Assembly: GCA_020073145.1 (NCBI GenBank)
Contig: JAIQFS010000041.1
Coordinates: 1-46,904, forward strand
Length of the DNA stretch: 46,904 bases
Reading direction: 5' to 3'
Origin: Terriglobia bacterium
GTDB lineage: Bacteria > Acidobacteriota > Terriglobia > Bryobacterales > Bryobacteraceae
Positions within the stretch are counted from its first letter, which is position 1. Every line of letters starts with the position of its first letter. Made by a program: the position numbers and the translations under genes. The notes under the pieces are model-generated. The model worked only from the letters and a program-made list of their open reading frames with translations, was not told the DNA's origin and ran no database searches. Positions 25,279 to 32,505 of this stretch are shown piece by piece.

Positions 25279-26283
25279 TCAGTAATATCCCATCAAGAGC
25301 GCGTTGCCGACGTGCACCAGCACCAGGATGGCGAACGAGTAGCTGAACGGCCGGTGGACGACGTGCCACAGGTGAAAGACCTGGTGGGTTTTGGACAAGA
25401 AGGAGATCTTGGTGGCGATCCAGGAGCGCTGGCGCGCCAGGCCGATGATTTTTTCGAGACCGCGCTCGGGCGAGGGGCGCAGACCCAGGAGGGTAGCCAC
25501 GCGGGCCGCTCCGGCACGGCGCCGAATCCGCGCCACGAGGAACGGGCGCTTCAAATCGCAGGCGCACATCACGAGCAAAGCGGAGAGGACGGACATGGCC
25601 TCGACGCGTTCCTTGGAGGGCACGGCCAGCAGCGGCTTGAGTTCCTCGGCCGAAACCAGGCTCTGGGTCTGCAACTGCTCGGTCAGTTCGTCGGTCATCG
25701 CCTGCATTTCCTGAAGCGACAACTCGGCGGCGTTGATGCGGCGCGGAATCTGGGCGTAGAGGTAGCGCCCAATGAGGCCGCTAGCCATAACCGCCATCAT
25801 GATCCAATAGGCAATCCCGGCCAGGTTGTTCGTCCGGAATGCGGCGTGAAAGGTGATGAGCGCAGGCGCGGCCACTCCCAAGACCACGTGGATGTCCAAC
25901 CAGTTGCGGGTTTTGCCGATCTTGCCGAGCGGCTTCCAGCGCTTGCGGATGGCGTATAGATAGATACAGAAAAAGGAGGCGACCCCCAAGAAGGCGAGGC
26001 CCAGGCCGATGGGGCCGCTGGGACGCAACTCCCGGTTGAGGGGATGGTAGGCGCGCTCCTGCAGGGGCAGCCGGTAGTAGTTGAAGCCGTGCACGGTGAC
26101 CCAACCGAGCACCGCGATATAGAAGGCCATCAGGCCCCAGACGGCGAGCTGGTGCCTGCCTTCCGGCTTCAAGAAGTAGTCGCTGGGTTTCCAGGCTATG
26201 GCACGGGCATCCTCACTGCGGGGTCGCGGTCCGGACGTCGGTTTCGACTTCGAAGCGACGGTAGTTGGTGAAGAGGTGGACAT
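25279..26283 (-). CDS. cytochrome-b-like membrane protein
   Basis: About 330 residues with around six hydrophobic helices. Paired helix histidines resemble heme b ligands: 'WLDIHVVLGVAAPALITFHAAF' has two His 14 residues apart, and the last helices contain 'THQVFHLWHVVHRPF' and 'VLVHVGNALLMGYY'. A cytoplasmic or periplasmic linker with amphipathic helices lies between (about 190-290 from the 26283 start). By context it should pass electrons between the quinone pool or the FAD/Fe-S protein and periplasmic cytochromes. The start is unclear: the frame is open to 26388, but that part overlaps the upstream gene by 70-176 bp and reads as low-complexity Ser/Pro/Thr; a TTG at 26172 is the shortest plausible choice. 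Confidence 0.75.
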   Translation of the reverse strand: MSTSSPTTVASKSKPTSGPRPRSEDARAIAWKPSDYFLKPEGRHQLAVWGLMAFYIAVLGWVTVHGFNYYRLPLQERAYHPLNRELRPSGPIGLGLAFLGVASFFCIYLYAIRKRWKPLGKIGKTRNWLDIHVVLGVAAPALITFHAAFRTNNLAGIAYWIMMAVMASGLIGRYLYAQIPRRINAAELSLQEMQAMTDELTEQLQTQSLVSAEELKPLLAVPSKERVEAMSVLSALLVMCACDLKRPFLVARIRRRAGAARVATLLGLRPSPERGLEKIIGLARQRSWIATKISFLSKTHQVFHLWHVVHRPFSYSFAILVLVHVGNALLMGYY

Positions 26284-27061
26284 TGCGCCAGTGTTGGCGC
26301 TTGGTTTCGGCTTCGATGACGGCTCGTGCGGGAAGCCAGTAGGCGGTGGACTCGTTGAAGTGGACATCGGAATAAGTGACATCGGCATCCAGGCGTAAGA
26401 GCCCGGTATCGGTCATGGAATTCCCCAACCCGGCTTGGATGCGAACGACGGCCAGGGATTCGGGGTCGATCCAGGCGCTGCCCTTCCACAGCAGCGGGTA
26501 TTCGTGCTCGCGGAGCAGGAGGACCGAGAGCGGATGGTCTTGGGCGATTTGCTGAAACCCAATGCGAAGGAGGCGGCGTCCGGTTTCGGTTTCGTCGGGG
26601 AGCCGCTGGAATTGGTAGCGCGCCTGATAGAGCGGATGGAAGATCAGGGTGAAGATGGAAAAGCCGTTGGTGTCGAGGAGGGAGGCGTTGCCCTTCGACG
26701 CCTTGTGGGTCTTCTCGATGCGCGATTCATCCACCGCAAGATCCATACCGGAGGCCTGTAGAATGATCAAGTAATCGAAGGTCTCGCGCTGCTCGAACAG
26801 CGCCTTACCCTTCTCTCCGATTTTGGATTGGGTGAGCGCCTCGGTACAAGTTACCGAAGAGAAGTATTGCCAGAATTTCTCAACCTGCTGGCCGATCCTT
26901 TCGAGCAGAGCGGGGAGCGGCAAATCGGCCGCCGGACCAGCCGGCAGGGTGGCTGCCGGGCGCGCCGGCAGGGCGGCCAGGAGGCCCAGGAGCAGCAGGG
27001 GGCAGGCGCAATGCCTGACCCACCTAGAAACGATAACCAAGGTTAACGAAAGTCTGGTCAT
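26213..27061 (-). CDS. exported protein of unknown function in the cytochrome operon
   Basis: A 282-residue protein with a long hydrophobic N-terminal segment containing 'ACPLLLLGLLAALPARPAA', a signal peptide or anchor. The mature part begins with a helix around 'LLERIGQQVEKFWQYFSSVTCTEALTQ', followed by beta-rich sequence ('YLIILQASGMDLAVDESR', 'SAWIDPESLAVVRIQAGL', 'YWLPARAVIEAETKRQHWRNVHLFTNYRRFEVET'), a pattern like outer-membrane-associated lipoprotein carriers (LolA/LolB-like fold), which I suggest only weakly. It has one Cys and no CxxCH. The start overlaps the upstream barrel gene by 38 bp. It is probably periplasmic. Confidence 0.75.
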   Translation of the reverse strand: MTRLSLTLVIVSRWVRHCACPLLLLGLLAALPARPAATLPAGPAADLPLPALLERIGQQVEKFWQYFSSVTCTEALTQSKIGEKGKALFEQRETFDYLIILQASGMDLAVDESRIEKTHKASKGNASLLDTNGFSIFTLIFHPLYQARYQFQRLPDETETGRRLLRIGFQQIAQDHPLSVLLLREHEYPLLWKGSAWIDPESLAVVRIQAGLGNSMTDTGLLRLDADVTYSDVHFNESTAYWLPARAVIEAETKRQHWRNVHLFTNYRRFEVETDVRTATPQ

Positions 27062-28802
27062 AGTTCTGAGTTCCACCGCGATAGACGGTCCAGCCCGCGC
27101 CCACCAGGTAGTGGGCTCCCAAGAGATAGTCGAGAGTGGCGGTTCCGAATTTGGTACGGGTCTGCGGCGTAAACGGGGAAACCAGGCGCTGGTCGCCTGC
27201 CTGGAGGTCCACGCGGAATTTGTCTCCGATCTCGCGGCTTACCGTCACGGAAGCGTACGAGCCGCTACCAAACGAGCTGGCGAATTTGGAATACCGAAAG
27301 TCGGTGCGAAACGCGAGGCTGGGCAGCGCGGGCAGCCCTGGGAGGGCCGGCAGGCTTGGCACGGGCGCCCAAGCGGGAAGGCTCTTCGGGCGGCGCAGGC
27401 GCGGCAGGCCGGGCAGATGCGGCAACGCGAACAGGCGCGGCAGGACCAGACCCGTCATGTAATTGAACGCGGGGCGAGTGTCCTGGTCGCGCTTGCTGCG
27501 GCCGAGGCTGCCGTACAGGTTCACGCCGCGGAAGGCATCCAGGCGAAACCCGCCGCTGAGGCCCTGAAAGAGGAATTGGTCGAGCAGGCCGGTGCCGAGG
27601 AGGCGCAGGTCGAACGTCGGCACGTCGCGGAAGTAGTTGTGGCTGAGATCGAGCGAAAGCCGTTTGACGGGCTGGAAGCGCAGGGTGGCAAAGCTGCGGG
27701 CCAGGCGCGGATCGCTGCGGCCAGTGGAGGTGAGGGCCGGAGCGATCTTGTCGACCTCCAGGTCATGGTAGAGAGAGAGCCTGGTGCCGATGAAGAACGA
27801 GTTCTCAAAGAAGAGGAACTCGCGCTCGGGGTGCCAGTGGCTGCGAGTGACGGCCGCGCCGGCGGTGCTGGTGTAGCGCACGGTCTCGTAGGAACCGGCC
27901 TCGAAAGTCACGAAGGAGCCCACCATCTGGCGGTTGGGGTCGTAGTTCCAGGCGGTGGGGTTGGGAGTGGAGCCGGCGAACATGCCGGTGGTAAAGTTGC
28001 GGCCGAGGCGGCGTCCGAAATAGCCGCCGTCGATGGTACTCAGGCTGGGCGCCCAAGGCAGCAGGAACCGGCCAAACCCCGCCACGTAGCGGGAGTTGGG
28101 GTTGTTGTAGTACATGCCGATCTGGTAGGTGCGATTGAGCAGATCGTTCAGAGTCTGCTGCTGCGGGAGGCCGGACTGGCTGCTCAAGCGGCCGCGCCAG
28201 TAGCCGGTGAAATTCCAGTAGCTGCCGCCAATGCGGTGCATATCGGCGCGCACCACCAGCCCTTCCTGCATGGTCTGCATGCCGGAGGTGTGGTCGAGGA
28301 TCGAACTCTGTTCGAAGCCGATGAGGCCCCGGAAGCTATTCACTTCCGGGGAAGGAGGCCGGGGGACATACTCGCGGAGCTCCTCGTCAATCGGATCGCC
28401 TTCCGTGAAGGAGACGGTCTGTGCGGCATGGCGGAGGGACTTGGACGAGCGGACCAATTGAATGGACTGCGCATCCTCGTAGGAAAGATTCGCAGCGTCG
28501 CCAACCTCGACGGGCACCGACGATTCCTTGACCTCACACACGGCAGAGATGCTGGCCACGGCGATGACGGTCAGGTCGCCGATGTCCTTGCGGTTGGCTT
28601 CCGCTTCGCCCGCAGCGAGGCGCGACACCTTGAGATGCATGCCTTCCTTGAGCCCATCCTCCGCCCCACCGTCCAGGTAGACGGCTCCCGCGGCCAACTG
28701 TTTGACCTGATAGGTGGTGCGTACGGTGAGCGTCTGAGCCCGCAGAACCTGCACCTGGGATGCCATCGCGAACAGAAACAACAGGAGGACGGAACGACGC
28801 AT
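27024..28802 (-). CDS. outer-membrane beta-barrel candidate, partner of multiheme cytochromes
   Basis: A 592-residue protein with signal peptide (about residues 1-23, 'VQVLRAQ'), a small N-terminal domain (about 25-110, 'GAVYLDGGAEDGLKEGMHLKVSRL') and then about 440 residues of alternating beta strands ending in 'YDQTFVNLGYRF' with terminal Phe, the outer-membrane-protein signature. Porin-like barrels encoded beside secreted multiheme cytochromes are known as electron conduits (Mtr/porin-cytochrome systems); homology to MtrB is not claimed. A 40-residue Leu-Pro-rich stretch (about residues 455-495) sits in a predicted loop. The ATG overlaps the stop of the 46-heme gene (TAATG), indicating translational coupling. 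Confidence 0.8.
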   Translation of the reverse strand: MRRSVLLLFLFAMASQVQVLRAQTLTVRTTYQVKQLAAGAVYLDGGAEDGLKEGMHLKVSRLAAGEAEANRKDIGDLTVIAVASISAVCEVKESSVPVEVGDAANLSYEDAQSIQLVRSSKSLRHAAQTVSFTEGDPIDEELREYVPRPPSPEVNSFRGLIGFEQSSILDHTSGMQTMQEGLVVRADMHRIGGSYWNFTGYWRGRLSSQSGLPQQQTLNDLLNRTYQIGMYYNNPNSRYVAGFGRFLLPWAPSLSTIDGGYFGRRLGRNFTTGMFAGSTPNPTAWNYDPNRQMVGSFVTFEAGSYETVRYTSTAGAAVTRSHWHPEREFLFFENSFFIGTRLSLYHDLEVDKIAPALTSTGRSDPRLARSFATLRFQPVKRLSLDLSHNYFRDVPTFDLRLLGTGLLDQFLFQGLSGGFRLDAFRGVNLYGSLGRSKRDQDTRPAFNYMTGLVLPRLFALPHLPGLPRLRRPKSLPAWAPVPSLPALPGLPALPSLAFRTDFRYSKFASSFGSGSYASVTVSREIGDKFRVDLQAGDQRLVSPFTPQTRTKFGTATLDYLLGAHYLVGAGWTVYRGGTQNYDQTFVNLGYRF

Positions 28803-31800
28803 TACCCTCCCGTTCCCTTCGGATGACAGCTATAGCAACTCGTGCCGTTGTAAACGAAGCTCTTGACTCCGGAGTGTTGGGACGTGACCTGCGCCTGATT
28901 GCTGTGCTGGTGGCAGGCGATGCAGGTGAATACCGCGTAATTGGCGGAATTGGTGTGGCAATCGCTGCACTGCGTCCATTTCCCGTTGTGGGTGCCGCTA
29001 TAGATGGGGAAGTACGCACCGTCATGGGCCGTGTATTTTGCGCCAGTCCAGTCGACGAAGGTGTGGCAAGAATTACAGGTCTGGGCGAATCCGGCGGCGC
29101 CATGAGCCGGGTTGGTGGTGGTGTTGTAGTCGGTCTGATGGCAGCTCCAGCAGTCGCTCGGCGTCGAGGTGTAGTTATTCCCCACATGGCAGAGGCCGCA
29201 CTGGTTGTTGGTCAGCATGGTGGCGTGATAACCCGTCAGGGTGAGCGGCGTGGTCGGATGCGTGAAGGTGGCCCCCGACCAGTTGGTGGTGGAGTGGCAA
29301 GTGGAGCAATCCTGCGGGAATCCGGCGGCGGAGTGACTGGGGCTGGTGGTGCCGTTATAGTCGGCCTGGTGGCAGTTCCAGCAGGCGGCGCTGGTCAGGG
29401 TGAAGTTGTTGTTGACGTGGCATTGGCTGCACTGCAGGCTGGTGTGGGCCCCGGTCAACGTGAATCCTGTGGTGGCGTGGTTGAAGGTGGCGCCGGTCCA
29501 ATCGGTAGTGGTGTGGCAACCGGAGCAATCCTGCGGGAAGCCACTGGCCTGATGCGGCGGGTTGGTGGTGCCGTTGTAGTCGGTCTGATGGCAGTTCCAA
29601 CAAGCGGCGCTGGTCAGGCTGTAATTGCTGTTGACGTGGCACTGGGCGCATTGCAGCGCGGTGTGCGCGCCGGTCAGCGTGAAGCCGGTGGTGGCGTGAT
29701 TGAAGGTGGCACTGGTCCAATTAAGGGCGGCGCTGCCGTGGCAGAGGGTGCAATCCTGCGGGAACCCGGCCGCCTGGTGGGGCGGATTGGTGGCGCCGGT
29801 GTAGTCTGTCTGGTGGCAATTCCAGCAGACGGCGCTGGTCAAGTTGTAGTTGTTGTTGACGTGGCACGTCGCACATTGTTGGGTGGCGTGAACGCCCACT
29901 AACGCGAATCCGGTGGAGGCGTGATTGAACGTGGCGCCGGACCAGTTCGTGACGTTGGTGTGGCACTGGGTGCAATCCTGCGGGAAATTGCCCGACTTAT
30001 GCGGCGGATTGGTGGTGCCGTTGTAATCCGCGAGATGGCAGTTGATGCAGGCGGCGCTGGTCAGGCTGTAGTTGTTGTTGACGTGGCACTGGGCGCACTG
30101 CAGGCTGGTGTGGGCGCCGGCCAACGCAAACCCCGTGGTGGTGTGGTTGAACGTGGCGCTAGTCCAATTCAGAGCAGCGCTACCGTGGCAGACGGTGCAA
30201 TCCTGCGCGAAGCCGGCCGCCTGGTGGGGCGGATTGTTGGTCCCGTTGTAGTCGGTCTGATGGCAGTTCCAGCAGACCGCGCTGGTGAGGTTGTAGTTGT
30301 TATTGACGTGGCACGCGGCGCACTGCTGGGTGGCATGGAGGCCGACCAGGGTGAAGCCGGTGGTGGCGTGGTTGAACGTGGCACTGGTCCAATTGGCCGA
30401 GGTGTGGCAGAGCGTGCAATCCTGCGGGAACCCGGCCGTCTTGTGCGGCGGATTGGTGGCGCCGTTGAAGTCGGTGAGATGGCAGTTGATGCAGGCGGCG
30501 CTGGTCAGACTGTAGTTATCGTTGACGTGGCACTGAGCGCACTGCACGGTCGCGTGCGCGCCGGTGAGAGCAAAGCCGGTGTTGGCGTGGTTGAAGGTGG
30601 CGCCGGTCCAGTTGACTGTGGTGTGGCAGAGCGAGCAGTCCTGCGGGAACGCAGCGCTGACGTGGTTGGGGTTGGTTGTGCCGTTGTAGTCGGTCAGGTG
30701 ACAGTTGGCGCAGGCCGCATTGGTGAAGCTGTAGTTGTTGTTGGTGTGGCACTGGGCGCACTGCAGTGCAGTATGGGCGCCGGTCAGGGTGAATCCGGTC
30801 GAGGCGTGATTGAAGGTGGCGCCGGCCCACTGCACGGTGTTGTGGCATCCACTGCAAGCAAGGGGAAAGTTGGCTGCCTTATGGTTGGGACTCGCCGCCG
30901 AATTGTAATCGGTCAGGTGACAACTGGCGCAGTCATTACTCGATTGCAATTGGAAGTTGTAGTTGTTATTGACGTGGCACAGGTTGCACTGCAAGCTGGT
31001 GTGCGCGCCGGTGAGGGTGAAGCCGGTGGTGGAGTGATCGAACTTGGCGCCCATCCACTGCACGGTGTTGTGGCACAGCGAGCAATCCTGCGGGAAGCCG
31101 GCGGTCCGGTGCGGCGGGTTGGCGGCGGTATTGAAATCGTTCAAGTGGCAGTTCACGCAAGCCGTGCTGGTCAGGTTGAAATTGTTGTTGAGGTGGCACT
31201 GGGTGCACTGCACGGCGGCGTGCGCGCCCACCAGGGCAAAGCCGGTGATGCTGTGATCGAAGGTCGCGTTCTGCCAACTGGTGGTGTTGTGGCAGGTGAC
31301 GCAAGTGGTCGGGAAATTACTCGCGCGGTGATTGGGATTGGTGGTGTTGCCGTAATCCTGCAGATGGCAGCCCTCGCAGGCCGTCGGCGTACCCGCGAAT
31401 CTGCCGCCCACGTGGCACTGGGCGCACGTGACGCTGGTGTGAGCGCCCGTAAGGGCGAAGCTAGTGAGGGCGTTGTGATTGAAGGAAGCGCCCGACCAGG
31501 TGAGAGTGGTGTGGCACAGGGAGCAATCCTGCGGGAAGGCGGCGGTCACATGGTTCGGATTCTGCGCGCCCGCGAAATCGTTGGCATGGCAGCCGTAACA
31601 GGCGACGGGCGTGCCCACGAAGCGGTTGCCGACGTGACACTGCACGCAGGCCAGGCTGGCGTGGGCGCCGGACAAAGTAAAGCCCGTGAACTGAGCATGG
31701 TTGAAGCGCGCGCCCTGCCAGACGTTCACGGTGTGGCAGGTCTCGCAAGTGGTGGGCAGGTTGGCGGCGACGTGGTTCAACGGTGACGCGGTCCGATAGT

Positions 31801-32305
31801 CGTTGAGGTGGCAGGTGACGCACTGCGTGCTTAAGCCGGTATAGACGCCGGTGGCGGCGCCGTGATGGCAATCGTCGCAGGTGGCGACGGCGTGAGCGCC
31901 GAGGAGCGGGAACCGGTTGTTGTGATCCTGGATGGCCGAGACCTGCACTTTCCAGCCGCGGACGGTGTGGCACTCCTGGCAATTCGATCCAAACTGGCGG
32001 CGGTGCAAATCCGCGTGACATTCGGCGCAAACCGTGGGCGCCTTGGAGAAGACCAGGTTAACGTGACAGCTCTGGCAGGCGACGCCCTGGTGCAGCCCCA
32101 GCAAGGGAAACTTGGTTTGGGTATCGTGATTGAACTCGTGCTGCTTGCGAATCGGCTTCCACGCAGTGGTGGTATGGCAGTTTTCGCAGGGCATGTCGAG
32201 CGCGCCATGGGGGTTGGCCACGCGCCCACGCACCGTGTCCTGGGCCGTCAGTCCGGCGGCCGCGGCAGCCAACACAACGAGGAGCCGCTGCCATCGAGGA
32301 AACAC
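28802..32305 (-). CDS. giant secreted multiheme cytochrome c with 46 CxxCH motifs
   Basis: A 1167-residue protein. The GTG at 32305 is chosen because it begins a signal peptide ('WQRLLVVLAAAAAGLTAQ'); the frame is open further upstream but not protein-like. I count 46 CxxCH motifs, one heme per about 25 residues. Apart from an N-terminal head of seven motifs, most of the protein is about 13 repeats of roughly 73 residues. A typical repeat holds three CxxCH plus three other His (in NPPH/NPNH, FNH and GAH), enough for bis-His ligation of each heme. Such chains conduct electrons across or beyond the outer membrane. It is coupled to the barrel gene and sits in the same operon as an NAD(P)H oxidoreductase. 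No anchor is seen at its C-terminus ('CYSCHPKGTGG'). Confidence 0.92.
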   Translation of the reverse strand: MFPRWQRLLVVLAAAAAGLTAQDTVRGRVANPHGALDMPCENCHTTTAWKPIRKQHEFNHDTQTKFPLLGLHQGVACQSCHVNLVFSKAPTVCAECHADLHRRQFGSNCQECHTVRGWKVQVSAIQDHNNRFPLLGAHAVATCDDCHHGAATGVYTGLSTQCVTCHLNDYRTASPLNHVAANLPTTCETCHTVNVWQGARFNHAQFTGFTLSGAHASLACVQCHVGNRFVGTPVACYGCHANDFAGAQNPNHVTAAFPQDCSLCHTTLTWSGASFNHNALTSFALTGAHTSVTCAQCHVGGRFAGTPTACEGCHLQDYGNTTNPNHRASNFPTTCVTCHNTTSWQNATFDHSITGFALVGAHAAVQCTQCHLNNNFNLTSTACVNCHLNDFNTAANPPHRTAGFPQDCSLCHNTVQWMGAKFDHSTTGFTLTGAHTSLQCNLCHVNNNYNFQLQSSNDCASCHLTDYNSAASPNHKAANFPLACSGCHNTVQWAGATFNHASTGFTLTGAHTALQCAQCHTNNNYSFTNAACANCHLTDYNGTTNPNHVSAAFPQDCSLCHTTVNWTGATFNHANTGFALTGAHATVQCAQCHVNDNYSLTSAACINCHLTDFNGATNPPHKTAGFPQDCTLCHTSANWTSATFNHATTGFTLVGLHATQQCAACHVNNNYNLTSAVCWNCHQTDYNGTNNPPHQAAGFAQDCTVCHGSAALNWTSATFNHTTTGFALAGAHTSLQCAQCHVNNNYSLTSAACINCHLADYNGTTNPPHKSGNFPQDCTQCHTNVTNWSGATFNHASTGFALVGVHATQQCATCHVNNNYNLTSAVCWNCHQTDYTGATNPPHQAAGFPQDCTLCHGSAALNWTSATFNHATTGFTLTGAHTALQCAQCHVNSNYSLTSAACWNCHQTDYNGTTNPPHQASGFPQDCSGCHTTTDWTGATFNHATTGFTLTGAHTSLQCSQCHVNNNFTLTSAACWNCHQADYNGTTSPSHSAAGFPQDCSTCHSTTNWSGATFTHPTTPLTLTGYHATMLTNNQCGLCHVGNNYTSTPSDCWSCHQTDYNTTTNPAHGAAGFAQTCNSCHTFVDWTGAKYTAHDGAYFPIYSGTHNGKWTQCSDCHTNSANYAVFTCIACHQHSNQAQVTSQHSGVKSFVYNGTSCYSCHPKGTGG
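29030..31790 (-). repeat. tandem repeats of about 220 bp coding for tri-heme modules
   Basis: The phrase encoding F-P-Q-D-C-x-x-C-H recurs near 29307, 29528, 29750, 29969, 30200, 30418, 30638, 31085 and 31528, at spacings of about 218-231 bp or multiples. Degenerate units lie at both ends. The units are diverged enough to be old rather than a recent slippage expansion, but some neighbouring units (29.5-30.6 kb) are very alike. Confidence 0.85.
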
Positions 32306-32423
32306 CGGAATCCCGCGGTTCGCGGAACATGCTGGTCCTAATCCCGTCACAAGTGTTGCCGACAGAGGCAATTCGTCGGCCACATGACTCGGGCCGGGCC
32401 CTGCGTCTGCAACTCGACTAGGG

Positions 32424-32443
32424 CCTGTGCGATATGACACAGG
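32424..32443. promoter_or_regulatory. TGTG-N8-CACA palindrome upstream of the 46-heme gene
   Basis: CCTGTG (32424-32429) and CACAGG (32438-32443) are perfect 6-bp arms spaced by 8 nt. The TGTG-N8-CACA core equals the half-site layout bound by CRP-family regulators. It lies about 119 bp upstream of the GTG at 32305, in the 200-bp gap between the two cytochrome genes, so the second gene may have its own regulated promoter. No clear -10/-35 was identified. Confidence 0.45.
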
Positions 32444-32505
32444 GGTGTAAATCCGTCCCGGAACAATTGACCGGGTTATCAAATAAGGCTTTACAAATGA
32501 TAGGT

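Noticed and set aside
26823-31786. Long plus-strand open frames opposite the barrel and multiheme genes
   Set aside because: Their Gly/Ala/Arg/Val-rich repetitive sequence mirrors the opposite-strand CxxCH repeats; no signal peptide or domain.
29030-31790. CRISPR-like regular repeats
   Set aside because: The period is about 220 bp, the repeats are coding and diverged, and there are no unique short spacers.
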